Of a stretch of 64,000 nt of DNA, positions 8,515 through 18,359 are shown piece by piece. The notes beneath the pieces are model-generated. The model was not told where the DNA came from. It made no database searches and was given only the letters and a program-made list of their open reading frames with translations. The DNA is taken from the NCBI GenBank assembly GCA_037127315.1, contig JBBBDQ010000227.1, positions 383,501 through 447,500 on the forward strand, in the 5' to 3' direction. The stretch's first letter is position 1; every line of letters begins with the position of its first letter. The position numbers and the translations under genes were made by a program. Origin of the DNA: Ascarosepion bandense (taxonomy: Eukaryota > Mollusca > Cephalopoda > Sepiida > Sepiidae).

Positions 8515-11256
8515 TTTTTTTTTTTTTTTAATCATTTCACCCCGAGCAAGGCAGAAACGCCACTGATGTGCAGGGGGTTACATAAATGTAGAAAGATTAA
8601 TTAGAAAAGAGTGAGGAGTACAAGCTAGTTAGAAAGGAACAATAGAAAACTGAGAAAGCAGGTGCAATGATAGGTACATGGGCGGAGAGAAAGGGAAGGT
8701 TATACAGGGGTGGGGAGAGAGAGCTAGAGGCCAGTGGTTAGTAGGTGAGTATTAACTTTGCTTTTAAATTTCTGGAGGTCGTAGCCGTCGGGAAAGCAAG
8801 AATACGGGAGTGAGTTCCACAGACGGGAAGTGCGAGAGAGGAAGCTGCAGGAGTAGAATTGTCGTCTGCGTTTGGCTAACCTGACTGTGAATGGGTGGGA
8901 CCCAGTTGCCAGTCTGGTTGAACGGGTAAACACCTGTTGAGGAGGCATCAGTGACTTAAGCTCATCCGAGCAGAAGCCATGAAAGTATTTATAGAAGAGA
9001 CAGAGGGAGGCCACATTTCGACGATGGGAAAGTGGCTGCAGACGAGTCGCCAGATCAGTACCTATCACATTACAGACTCTCCTTTGGAGCTTGTCAAGAA
9101 CACTGAGGAGAACGGCAGGGGCACCTGACCATAAATGGCAGCAGTACTCCATGCACGGACGGATGGTTGACTTGTATATATGCAGGATGGATTCAGGTGG
9201 AAAAAACATCCTGGATCGACATAGTGACCCAATCTTCTTAGCAGTAGATTTTGCTATGGATTCAATATAGTGCTTCCATTTGAGGTCTGAGGACAGGGTA
9301 AGTCCGAGGAGGCGTAGTGTATTACTCTCCGGGAGAATCATCTGGTCCATGCTTATGGGAGGCAGAAGAGGTTGCCTGTAATGGTTGACAGACAACAGCT
9401 TGGTCTTAGAGGAATTGAAGTTGACAAGCCACTTCTTGCCCCAGTTCACCACAGAGTGTAGATCCCGCTCAAGGTCAGCAGCGAGATTATGTCTGTCCGC
9501 CACGACAGGTTTCTTACTGGAGCGGGAGTATATTGTAGTGTCATCTGCGTAGATGCCTACTTGGGACCTGATCTCATCTGGGAGGTCGTTGATGAAAATA
9601 AGGAAGAGCGTTGGGCCCAGGATAGAGCCTTGTGGGACACCAGCATTCGTGCTGTAGGACGAAGAGGCACGCCCATTCAGAACGACCTTCATTTTGCGGT
9701 TATTTAAGAAAGATTGGATTAGGTCAAGCAGGCGACCGGTAATACCATAACCGCGTAGTTTGCATAGGAGGCCAGGGTGCCAAACCCTGTCGAAAGCCTT
9801 GGAGATATCCAGAGCAACCGCGCGAGCCTCGTCAGACTCATCAAGGGCCTGTAGCATGTACTCCGTTACAGTAGTTAGCAGGTCGGCTGTGGACCTGTCA
9901 AATCGGAATCCATATTGCCTGTCGGAGAACAGTTTGTGGGCGGTGAGATGATGAACTATTTCAGCATTTATTATAGCCTCGAACACTTTCCCGAATATTG
10001 GTAGAAGACTGATAGGGCGATAGTTGGATGGGTCCGAGGGTTCACCACAGTTCTTAAAGACAGGAACGACTGAGGAGAATTTCCAGCATGCAGGAAAGCA
10101 GGAAGCAGAAAGGCAGTAGTTAAACAGTTTAGAGAGGACAGGGGAAAGTTCAGGGGCACACCTCTTAAGGACTATCACCGGGATTCCATCGTCTCCACAC
10201 GCCTTATGGGGGTCGAGTTTTGAAATTACTCTGGATACTATTGTCGGGGTAATATACACGTCATGCAGTTTGGCCTCAGTTCTAATAGGGAAGTCGGGTG
10301 GGTGCACTCCGGACGAGTCTAGTGTGGAGTTGGATGAGAATCTGCGGGCAAAGCACTCGGCTTTCTCAGCAGATGACGTGAGAACGTCAAATCCATGGAT
10401 TAAAGGAGGTATTGAGGATTTCCTATTGTTGAGCACTCGTTTACAAATCCTCCAATAGTCCTTGGAGCCGAACTTGCGGTCAGCTATGTGCTGTCGCATT
10501 CTCTCCGCAAACAACTGTTTGGCGTCATTTAGGGTTCTCTTGCACTCACTGCGAGCGGATGTGAACAGGCGCCTATTGTGATCAGTTGGCTGTCTCTGGA
10601 ATAGATGGAAGTAATGGTTCCTGTGGGCAATGGCGGCTGAGCAGGCCGGAGAGAACCACGGAGAGGAATGAGGTTTTAAGCAATACTTCCTGGTGGGTAT
10701 GAAAGCATCAATGCCAGCTTTCACCCATGACGAGACCTCAGAGGCACAGTCATCAACTGATAGGTCAAACACTTTTCCCCAAGGGACGTCGCAGAGGAAA
10801 TCGCGAAAGGCATCCCAGTCAGCTTTTTGGTAGAGGTAGGAGGTTCTATGAGTAGGGGGATCCTGGGGGGAGTGAGATTGGAAAGAAATACTGAGGGAGA
10901 CTACAGCGTGGTCGGAGTTGCCGAGAGGGCAAAGCTGCGAGACTTGACAGGCGTCGGGCGCAGAGGTGAAACATATATCTAGCAGTGAGGAATGACCCGA
11001 GGGTGTGCTTGGGAAGCGAGTGGGGAAGTCCACCACTTGCGTAAGGGATTGGGAAATAGCAAAGTTCATGGCGTGAATGCCCGCCGAATCAGTAACAGCG
11101 TTTTCAAGCCACTCAGAGTGATGGGCATTGAGGTCTCCAAATACAAATATGTGGGCAAATGGGTGATAGGAGATAGCCTTATCTATGTCGTCGGCAATGC
11201 TATCTAGTAGGGAGCAGTCAGGAGAGGAGGGAGAACGGTAAAGGAAGAATAGATGA
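8515..11256 (-). mobile_element. LINE-A, 5'-truncated, young copy
   Basis: About 2.74 kb of a CR1/Jockey-type non-LTR retrotransposon. The 3' end is GGGGTGAAATGATT plus an A tail of about 16 (8515-8530 on the plus strand). About 190 bp of 3' UTR separates the stop codon from the tail. The 5' boundary is near 11256, inside the endonuclease domain, so the first part of the endonuclease and all upstream sequence are missing. The reading frame has no stop or frameshift over more than 840 codons, which marks a recent insertion. Confidence 0.93.
8724..11252 (-). CDS. LINE-A endonuclease/reverse transcriptase (5' partial)
   Basis: Would nick target DNA and copy the element's own RNA at the nick. 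The first ATG in the track frame is at 11069, but the frame stays open upstream to the truncation near 11252 and encodes GDLNAHHSEW, a hallmark of apurinic-type endonucleases, so the ATG is internal. Counting from that ATG: endonuclease C-terminus with NSDHAV (51-56); RT finger region FGK near 359-361; QYGF near 385; palm motif A LDISKAFD (420-427) with catalytic Asp 421; motif B GVPQGSILGP (477-486); motif C YADD (507-510) with both catalytic Asp; post-RT region with HRRNVASLCLFYKYFHGFCS (682-701) and RLWNSLP near the end. Intact catalytic residues, but the enzyme lacks the endonuclease N-terminus, so autonomous activity is unlikely. Confidence 0.9.
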   Translation of the reverse strand, partial: LFFLYRSPSSPDCSLLDSIADDIDKAISYHPFAHIFVFGDLNAHHSEWLENAVTDSAGIHAMNFAISQSLTQVVDFPTRFPSTPSGHSSLLDICFTSAPDACQVSQLCPLGNSDHAVVSLSISFQSHSPQDPPTHRTSYLYQKADWDAFRDFLCDVPWGKVFDLSVDDCASEVSSWVKAGIDAFIPTRKYCLKPHSSPWFSPACSAAIAHRNHYFHLFQRQPTDHNRRLFTSARSECKRTLNDAKQLFAERMRQHIADRKFGSKDYWRICKRVLNNRKSSIPPLIHGFDVLTSSAEKAECFARRFSSNSTLDSSGVHPPDFPIRTEAKLHDVYITPTIVSRVISKLDPHKACGDDGIPVIVLKRCAPELSPVLSKLFNYCLSASCFPACWKFSSVVPVFKNCGEPSDPSNYRPISLLPIFGKVFEAIINAEIVHHLTAHKLFSDRQYGFRFDRSTADLLTTVTEYMLQALDESDEARAVALDISKAFDRVWHPGLLCKLRGYGITGRLLDLIQSFLNNRKMKVVLNGRASSSYSTNAGVPQGSILGPTLFLIFINDLPDEIRSQVGIYADDTTIYSRSSKKPVVADRHNLAADLERDLHSVVNWGKKWLVNFNSSKTKLLSVNHYRQPLLPPISMDQMILPESNTLRLLGLTLSSDLKWKHYIESIAKSTAKKIGSLCRSRMFFPPESILHIYKSTIRPCMEYCCHLWSGAPAVLLSVLDKLQRRVCNVIGTDLATRLQPLSHRRNVASLCLFYKYFHGFCSDELKSLMPPQQVFTRSTRLATGSHPFTVRLAKRRRQFYSCSFLSRTSRLWNSLPYSCFPDGYDLQKFKSKVNTHLLTTGL

Positions 11257-11714
11257 AATTTTTTTTTTCTACTTAAAAAGTTTAGGAATTCACTAAAAAA
11301 ATAGAAACTGCTAAAAAATAGATCAACAACAATAAGAGTTAAATTAAGATCTATTTATCAGGAATGTATTTCACTTTTTTAATACAAGTCTACTCAAACG
11401 TGGGAATATTGTTAGTGTTGAAGAAATACAGAACAGAGGACACATTGGTGTTCCCTCCAAACAAGAAAAGTTCAAATATTACCCAGCAACCGCTGACGCA
11501 GCAAATATGTACAGAATTGGGGTTCCTTCCAAACACGAGGGTAAGAATTAATATGCATCCAATTACGCACAATTAGCAACAAAATTTTATTACCTAAGCA
11601 AACTAAATTTAAAGAATACAAAAATAAGCGAATAAAGTTTTATAGATATATCTGTAGCTTATTCACGTGTGAGAAGTTCACATGAAAGATAGCGAGTAGC
11701 TTACGGTCTTCTCT
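11257..11714. other. no gene; AT-rich spacer
   Basis: Begins with a T tract at 11259-11268. Two overlapping antiparallel frames of 60-70 codons at 11364-11576 show no motif. Confidence 0.3.
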
Positions 11715-11935
11715 TGTTAACACACCGGTTCCCGTACAATCACCGAAGTTAAGTAACATCAAGCCTGTTCAGTAAATAAATGCGTGACATTTTGGGAATG
11801 CCAACAAGTGCTCTAAGCTTAGATGTGTGTGTAATGGATAATTGCACTAAATTATGAATTTGAGAGTCGAGTTTCAATTTTCATTGGGTTCCTTATATTT
11901 GCGAAAGCACAAATACTCTTTAAGAATGTATCACT
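11715..11935 (+). mobile_element. 5S-SINE
   Basis: CACACCGGTTCCCGTACAAT, CACCGAAGTTAAGTAACATC and TTTTGGGAATGCC follow the order of 5S rRNA segments from the middle to the 3' end, including the region that binds TFIIIA as internal promoter. The copy then runs into a tRNA-like segment with GTGTGTAATGGATAA (A box) and GAGTTTCAATT (B box), as at 4441. The composite 5S-plus-tRNA-like layout in two copies supports a SINE. It is diverged. Confidence 0.65.
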
Positions 11936-12074
11936 AAACCATTATTATGTAAAAACGTTCTTACTATCTAAAAATATTTTCTGGCTTTAAATAACCTACA
12001 AAAAGTTGATAAGCTGTAAAAAAACGAATCAACCAGCCAAATAAAGATTGGGGAAAAAAGAATGATCTTTATTC

Positions 12075-12655
12075 TGTTTTAATCATTCACCCACATGCTA
12101 GGCGGTCATGACACTAGTACGCAGGGGGTTACAGGGAGTGAAAGTGAAAGAGAGAATAGGGAGTATTGGGGAAAAGAAATGGAGTTCAAGAAGACAGAAG
12201 ATGGCGGTTGACTTTGCATTTAAATATTTGGAAATTATAGTTACCTAGGGAAGCAGTGAAATGGAAGAGAGTTCCACAGGTGGAAAGTGAGAGGAAACAA
12301 ACTGTTGGAGTAGAATTGGCGGATGCATTTTGCTATTTCAACAGTAAAAGTGTGGGACCTATTTGCCAATCTAGTAGCATGCTGAAATTCATATAGTCGA
12401 AGCACCTGGGAAAAAGTCGTCAGAGCAATTGCCATGAAAATATTTGTAGAAAGAGACAGAGGGAAGTACCGTCACGTCGGTAAGAAACTGATTGAAATTG
12501 AGATGCATCACAGATCCTACTTTGGATTTTGCCAAGAATCTCTAGATGTGCAACAAGAGCACCCGACCAGATATAGCAACAGTATTCAATGCACGGACGA
12601 ATGGTAGATTTGTAACTGTACAAGATGGATTCTGACGGATAAATTTCTGGTACCA
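12075..12655 (-). pseudogene. LINE-A-related 3' fragment
   Basis: The minus strand has the TAATCATTCACCC/GCTAGGCGG 3' end block (12080-12110), then frames for HATRLANRSHTFTVEIAK and LTFHLWNSLPFHCFP, and further upstream SILYSYKSTIRPCIEYCC with ARRIED-style RT thumb sequence. Several frameshifts. It ends exactly against the (CTT)n tail of a LINE-B, so this LINE-A is either cut by or inserted beside LINE-B. It represents a subfamily diverged from the 8.5-kb copy. Confidence 0.75.
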
Positions 12656-12870
12656 CATCTTCTTCTTCTTCTTCTTCTTCTTCTATGTGCCATGTTCCTT
12701 CAGAACGTAGGCAATCATGCCATCCCACGTCTCGCTATCTCTGGTGGTTCTTAGCGCGCTTTCTCTTGTTACCTCACCCAAACTGCGCTCTGCCATCTAC
12801 TAGCTCAGGCCCGTCAAGTATGTTTCCCGCTGATTTCGCCTGTCTCCCTACCGATTCGGTACAGCCGCTT
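12656..12870 (-). pseudogene. LINE-B 3' end with (GAA)n tail
   Basis: The plus strand shows (CTT)8 at 12658-12682. The minus strand reads the LINE-B C-terminus, including the block equivalent to RATRDRETW and AYVLK just before the tail. Truncated upstream at about 12870. Confidence 0.75.
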
Positions 12871-13083
12871 TAATACATGTCAGTAAAAAACGCGAGTCTA
12901 ACAAAGCGTAGTGCGATGCTCTCCTTAAGTCTAGCGTCAGCCATGCACATCTAAGAATATTTTTTATCTGTTGATTTGGCATGATTATTCAATATGATGG
13001 TGTTTTGTCAAGTAACTTTCGGGCATTGCATGTTGTGTATTATTTTGTGGCGTGTTCAAAAGATCTCCCAGAGGTCGCGGGAA

Positions 13084-13234
13084 CGAGAGTTCCACAGGTG
13101 GAAAGTGAGAGGAAACAAACTGTTGGAGTAGAATTGGCGGATGCATTTTGCTATTTCAACATTAAAAGTGTGAGACCTATTTGCCAATCTAGTAGCATGC
13201 TGAAATTCATCTAGTCGGAGCACTTGGGAAAAAC
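13084..13234 (-). pseudogene. duplicate of the 12.3-kb LINE-A fragment
   Basis: These 150 bases match 12269-12418 with only a handful of substitutions (for example AACAGTAAAAG versus AACATTAAAAG). The neighbouring bases differ, so this is a segmental duplication of a LINE fragment or a near-identical second insertion. It encodes the HATRLANRSHTFNVEIAK peptide on the minus strand. Confidence 0.75.
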
Positions 13235-13239
13235 TCAAT

Positions 13240-13552
13240 CGAAAGCACCCAATCAAGGCAGGATACAAGGGGTTACCGGGTGTGAAAGTATAAGAAAACA
13301 GAAACATTACTAATGAGCGAAAAAAAAAAAGAAGAGTAATCAGGAAGACAGCAAATAACGATTGACACTGAATTTAAATTTTTGAAGATCAAAGTTAACT
13401 GGAAAGCATGGAGCCGGAAAGAAGCCCCACAAGCGAGAAGTACAAGAAAAAGGAACTGTTAGCATAGAACTTGCGGTTGCATCTAGGCAATACGACTATA
13501 AGTTGATGAGACCTCGTCGCTAATTTAGTACTAAAGTCTAGGTATCTAGGAA
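13240..13552 (-). pseudogene. LINE-A 3' fragment, old
   Basis: Degenerate copy of the LINE-A 3' UTR (AATCAAGGCAGGATACAAGG corresponds to the GAGCAAGGCGG block) and last codons. It abuts the next LINE-B at about 13552. Confidence 0.6.
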
Positions 13553-14182
13553 GCATTCTAACAGAAGACGGAAAGTGCGACACAGAAATCCGAATACGAA
13601 TAGGCATGGTGAAGGACGCGTCCCAGAAGTTGAGTAGAGTAGTAAGAGACAGAAAAATTTTGTTAGAAACAAATAAAAAGAGTACTGGATTGCTATGTGA
13701 TGTCAGTTCTTCAATATGGCAGTGAATGCTGGACAATATCATCAAAGATAAAGGAAAAACTTGAAGCAACTGAAATGTGCTCCTGCAGAAGGATGCTGCG
13801 GATATCATAAATCGAGCACGTGAGCAATAATGATGTTTTGGAAATTAGGGAAACGAAAGAAAATTAATACTGAGCATCAGAAAGAGACAGCTAATGTTCC
13901 TAGGACATGCAATGAGGAAGGATGGCTTGGAGAACCTGGTACTAACAGGCCAGATAGAAAGAAAAAGAGACAGGAGAAAGCAACGGATAACATATTTGAA
14001 AGTCCTGAGCAGGTGGATGATAGAACGGGGGTTGCGTGGTGTAACAGAAGAAAGCGTGCTAAGAGCCACCAGAGATAGGGAGACGTGGACAGCCATGATC
14101 GCCTACGTCTTGAAAGGATAGGGCACATAGAAGAAGAAGAAGAAGAAGAAGAAGAAGAAGAAGAAGAAGAAGAAGAAGAATG
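13553..14182 (+). pseudogene. LINE-B C-terminal half with (GAA)n tail
   Basis: Reads YLGSILTEDGKCDTEI, then AKDASQKLSRV, a degenerate SVLQYGSECWT block, FLGHAMRKDGLENLVLTGQI and finally RATRDRETWTAMIAYVLKG immediately followed by a stop and (GAA)n at 14131-14180. These blocks follow the palm domain in LINE-B. Internal frame changes inactivate it. The (GAA)n tail is the microsatellite seed at the 3' end of this family, seen again at 30363, 36190 and 39565. Confidence 0.8.
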
Positions 14183-14185
14183 TAT

Positions 14186-14815
14186 CATTTTTTTTTTTTT
14201 ATAAGCGTTTCACCCCGAGCAAGGCATGTCACTGCCACTACTGCGCAGGGGGCTACGTAGAGTGGAGAAAGGCTGATTAAATATAGGAAATGTCAGAGGG
14301 TTGGTGATAGGCGGGTAAGGATACTGAGAATGAGGGTTGGGTAGATGAGAGTGTTCTGAGAATAGTTGGGAGTTAGTGTGATAGGAGGTGTCTATTGACC
14401 CTACATTTAAACACCTGGAGATTGTAACTGTCGGGAAAGCAGACTTGTGGAAGGGAGTTCCACAGGCGGGAAGCGCGAGAAAAGAAGCTGTTGGAGTAGA
14501 ATTTACGGTTATATCTTATTTGTTTAACTGTAAAAGGGTGGGACCTAGTTACTAGTCTAGTATCTCGTGTAAATTCCTGCTTAGGCGGCACCAGTGATCT
14601 AAGCTCATCGGAGCAGAAGCCATGAAAGTACTTGTAGAAGATGGCACAGGGAAGCCACATCACGCCGGTGAGAAAGCGGCTGCAGCCGGTCTGCCAAGTC
14701 AGTATCAACCACGTTACAGATCCTCCTTTGTATTTTGTCAAGAAGCCCAAGGAGAGCAGCAGGAGCACCCGACCAGATATGGCAGCAATATTCAATACAC
14801 GGGCGGATGGTAGAT
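14186..14815 (-). pseudogene. LINE-A 3' fragment
   Basis: T tract at 14189-14200, the TTTCACCCCGAGCAAGGCA block, then a minus-strand frame with FYKYFHGFCSDELRSLVPP, RSHPFTVKQ and SRASRLWNSLP. It is nearly contiguous with the LINE-A protein C-terminus, with one frame change upstream of FYKYFHG. Confidence 0.85.
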
Positions 14816-15305
14816 CCGAACAGTTGTCTTGAAAGTATTCATAGAAAATTCAAAGGGAATCAACTTTACGGCGATGAGAATGTGACTGACGTCGAGATAA
14901 AAGAGCAGAATCAATAACATTTTCTAGTTCTTCTTTTGGATTCCGTTAAGAATCTCCAAATATACAGCAGTGCACCGAACCATACGTAGCAACAATATTC
15001 AAAGAATGTTCGAATGGTAGTATTATAATTGTTTCTTCTTAATAGAATTTAACCCAAGCAAGGCAGTAAAGCCACTAAGACACAAGGGTATGAGAGAATT
15101 TTAAAACAGAAATATTATGAAGGACTGAGAACTACAAGTCAGTAGATAACGACTGACGTTGAATTAAAATCTTTGAAGATCAATGTAGCGGCACAGAACC
15201 GGAGAAAAGTTCCAAAATAAGAAATGCGAACCCCCCCCCCCCCCAAAAAAAACAACTATTAGCATAGAACGTGCCGTTACATCAAGCCAATTCAGTTAGA
15301 AATAA
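14816..15305 (-). pseudogene. two further LINE-A 3' fragments in series
   Basis: 14816-15033 repeats the GAAAGTATTCATAGAA to AACAATATTCAA part of LINE-A. 15035-15305 repeats its 3' UTR (AACCCAAGCAAGGCAGTAAA). Both are on the minus strand and older than the 14.2-kb copy. An unusual C tract of 14 followed by A8 lies at 15231-15252. Confidence 0.6.
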
Positions 15306-15580
15306 AGTATTGATACCATAGTTAAACATTCGGCAATTATTGACCGCTCATTGTTACTTTTCTTAACACCCTGGTCATCGTGCTACGATCAAAGTATAGA
15401 ATCTGTTCTTTCAATCTCTCATGGTAATGGTAATTTGAACCATATTTTTATGAGGAATTGTTTAGTATTTATTAACCTAGGAACCAGTGTTTCTTGGTTT
15501 ATGCTTTTCCTCACTACCTGACAACCCTTCTGCGATAGAAGAGTAAAATATGTTCATCTAATTTCTAATGGCAACGGTAA

Positions 15581-15876
15581 ATGTGCGTTGTGGTGCAGTG
15601 GATATCGGCTCAGAACAAGTAACTGGGTAGCCGAGTTCGAATTTCAGTTCAATTTACTGCATTCACTTTCGCGCAAATACCCTTGGGAAAGGTATTAATC
15701 CATATCTTCCCTCCAGTTATGGGTTAAATAGCAGGACAGTTTGGGTTCATAGCCTTGACTGGCAACTAGTCTACCGTAGAAAGTAATGGCAATATACTGC
15801 GTGATATTCTTTTGCCCAGTGAGACATTTCTCTTTCGGAACATGATCCGTGTATCACGTATGGCATTTAACTGACT
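15581..15876 (+). mobile_element. SINE-1
   Basis: ATGTGCGTTGTGGTGCAGTG head with A box, GCCGAGTTCGAATTTC B box, full body, and a degraded tail (TTAACTGACTAAA). Flanking sequences on both sides contain GGTAAT-TGAACC and AACCAGT motifs, suggesting insertion in a locally duplicated segment. Confidence 0.85.
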
Positions 15877-16990
15877 AAATGGTAATATGAACCGATTTAT
15901 TGAGCTAGCAACCAGTATAACGCTTGATTGAAATTTAAAAATGATTTTTTTTATTAAAACAATTAAAAAAAAAAGGTTTTTTCAAATCTGCAAGTTCTTA
16001 TCGCTATTTCCAGTCTTAATGGGACTTCATTCAAAGATTTTTGTTTAAAGTAGTGTCGGACAATTCTATATTTATGAGATGAGGTATTGTAATTATTTAC
16101 AGAAGAAGGCCTGAGCTTATATCGGCCGAAACGTCGTGAATGTAGCAACAAAGATGAGGACAGTAGTTAGAACAATGTACATAATACTTATCCAGTTAAT
16201 TTCGCAAGCCATTGACAATGTGTTTAAGACACTGTTTTGTGGTTTCAAATCAATCAAAAGTAAAGGTTAGTAAAATCAATTTAGTGTGCCGGTTATTCTG
16301 TGACTATTGATAGATTAGTATCTCGCAAGTCATTGACAGTGAATATCGCCTTTTTGTGACCCTCAAGCCAAAGTGAAGGAAGCTTTAGAAATATGTACAA
16401 AAGACGATGGGCAAATGAAGTGGCGAATATCAATTCCAAGTGAAGTTTCTAAAGAGCCAACATTGCATTGGTTCGAGGCAGGTGAAGCTTCGTTGTCAGT
16501 GCGACGGAGCCAGATCTACGACGATATTCCCGCTTCTTTCGTCCGTCAGTCCGGCGAGTCTTCAGGCCTCAGCTAGACTTATTTTAGGAGATAACAATGA
16601 AAAGATGATTGAAATTATGCATCAATAAACATATTCTCCGTTCCTGCAGCTTTCTGAGCCGTCTCAGAAAGACCAACACCTAAAACCCGCCATGCCCCGA
16701 CCAGCCTATACAGTCGTCTTCGTTTCTTCCTCCGGTATTTCAAGAGTCGGGAAGAACAAACACCTGGCACTTCTACAAAGCGAGAGGCAAAATTTGCAGC
16801 TTTTCTTTCAAATCTCAGTCTATTTGTTATCTATCAATCTCGGTGTGGTCATCTCAATCTCTTTGCTATCTCAATCACTTAGTATTTATGCATTTACCTT
16901 TCTCAGTGCGGACATTTCTGTTTAAATCTATTTTTATTTATCTCTCGTTTTCTCGTTACTCGTCTTTCTTTGTATCTTACATTGTATTCG
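15877..16990. other. mostly unassigned; contains an element G end
   Basis: Holds an inverted-repeat element G end at 16090-16180 (listed separately) and a short imperfect direct repeat of TCGCAAG(C/T)CATTGACA at 16203 and 16323. A GC-richer stretch at 16370-16800 has two frames of about 65 codons and no known motif. It could be a fragment of an unrecognised gene or element. Confidence 0.3.
16090..16180 (+). repeat. element G end with hammerhead-like core
   Basis: CAGAAGAAGGCC (16100-16111), a loop, then CGGCCGAAACGTCG and AACAAAGATGAGGACAGTAG. The same block occurs inverted at 17829-17916 and 63137-63210. The layout of a purine-rich strand, GGCC/GGCC stem and GAAAC resembles a hammerhead ribozyme with one core base changed (CAGAAGA for CUGANGA). 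Confidence 0.5.
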
Positions 16991-16995
16991 TTCCC

Positions 16996-17004
16996 ATATA
17001 TTCA

Positions 17005-17058
<54 letters not shown>
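16996..17058. repeat. (TA)n microsatellite
   Basis: Uninterrupted TA run at the start of the simple-repeat field. Confidence 0.95.
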
Positions 17059-17060
<2 letters not shown>

Positions 17061-17069
17061 TATTCATTA

Positions 17070-17078
17070 GTTCATTCG

Positions 17079-17121
<43 letters not shown>

Positions 17122-17359
17122 TTCATATCTATCTATAGATCTATATATGTATGCTTTTAATATCTATCTATCTATCTGTCTGTCTATCTATCTATCTATC
17201 TATCTATCTTTTTCATATCTATCTATCTATCTTTTTCATATCTATATATAGATCTATATATGTATCTTTTTAATATCTATCTGATTATCTATCTATCTAT
17301 ATATGTATCTTTTTAATATCTATCTATCTATCTATCTATCTATATATGTATCTTTTTAA

Positions 17360-17398
<39 letters not shown>

Positions 17399-17766
17399 GT
17401 ATCTTTTTAATATCTATCTATCTATCTATGTTTTTAATATCTATCTATCTATCTATGTTTTTAATATCTATCTATCTATCTATCTATGTTTTTAATATCT
17501 ATCTATCTATCTATCTATGTTTTTAATATCTATCTATCTATCTATCTATGTTTTTAATATCTCTCTATCTATCTATCTATCTATGTTTTTAATATCTATC
17601 TATCTATCTATCTATGTTTTTAATATCTATCTATCTATCTATCTATGTTTTTAATATCTATCTATCTATCTTTTTAATATCTATCTATCTATCTATCTTT
17701 TTAATATCTATCTATCTATCTATCTTTTTAATATCTATCTATCTATCTATCTATCTATATTTTTCA

Positions 17767-17814
<48 letters not shown>

Positions 17815-17828
17815 CTTTTCATATCTAC
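17070..17828. repeat. TATC microsatellite / TTTTTAATATC minisatellite field
   Basis: Blocks of (TATC)3-11 separated by a conserved spacer, first CTTTTTCATATC or TATGTATCTTTTTAATATC and later ATGTTTTTAATATC, repeated more than 15 times with a period of roughly 28-30 bp. It is a minisatellite whose units each contain a tetranucleotide run. Long Tyr/Leu/Ile/Ser frames across it are artefacts. Confidence 0.95.
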
Positions 17829-18172
17829 CGTTTTTACATTATTCAGACTATTGTCATAATCATTGTTGCCATTTGTACGACGTTTCGGCCGTTGTACGCA
17901 CCGGCCCTCTTCTGCTAGTAATTTCGAACCGAACCCTTTATTACAATCATTGGGGTATATGATCTCTATTCCTTGCATAGTAGTGCCTTTTTTGGTCGTC
18001 ATGAGTTATCTCCCTATATCCTTATAAGTTACTTGTTCATCTAATATTGAACTCACAACTCTTTGGGTCAGGTCACAGGAACTAACCAACGTCTATATCC
18101 ACTGAACTTTTAGGACTTATAAATTTAATGTCAACAAAGATGAGGACAATAGTCTGAAAATGTAAATACTTT
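17829..18172 (-). repeat. inverted-repeat element G
   Basis: About 340 bp bounded by imperfect inverted ends of about 37 bp: TTCAGACTATTGTC near the left end and GACAATAGTCTGAA near the right. Just inside the left end, the minus strand reads GCAGAAGAGGGCC, a loop, then GGCCGAAACGTCG (17875-17916). Small size, inverted ends and no coding capacity are MITE-like. The GAAACGTCG motif is also common in Penelope-type repeats, so the class is uncertain. Confidence 0.6.
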
Positions 18173-18207
18173 AAATACTAACTAATTTTAGAAATATAGA
18201 TAAATAC

Positions 18208-18212
18208 TTTCA

Positions 18213-18271
<59 letters not shown>

Positions 18272-18272
18272 T
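18208..18272. repeat. (ATCT)n microsatellite
   Basis: About 16 tandem ATCT units directly before a LINE-A fragment. Confidence 0.95.
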
Positions 18273-18358
18273 AAATCTACCATTCGTTTTTGCATTGAGT
18301 ACTGTTGCCATATTGGGTCGGGTGCTCCTGCTATTCATCTCGAGGTTCTCGACACAAT
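18273..18358 (+). pseudogene. LINE-A fragment
   Basis: Reads STIRFCIEYCCHIGSGAPAI and HLEVLDTI, the post-palm block of LINE-A, in one open frame. It switches directly to LINE-B sequence at 18360. Confidence 0.75.
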
Positions 18359-18359
18359 C

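Noticed and set aside
9489..10458. Plus-strand frames of 60-72 codons
   Set aside because: Antisense shadows of the LINE-A reverse transcriptase.
17614..17859. Tyr/Leu/Ile/Ser repeat proteins
   Set aside because: Translation of TATC repeats; same for the Tyr/Ile frames at 27757-28108, 42917-43108, 57473-57742 and the Cys/Val frames at 44087, 55003 and 60992.
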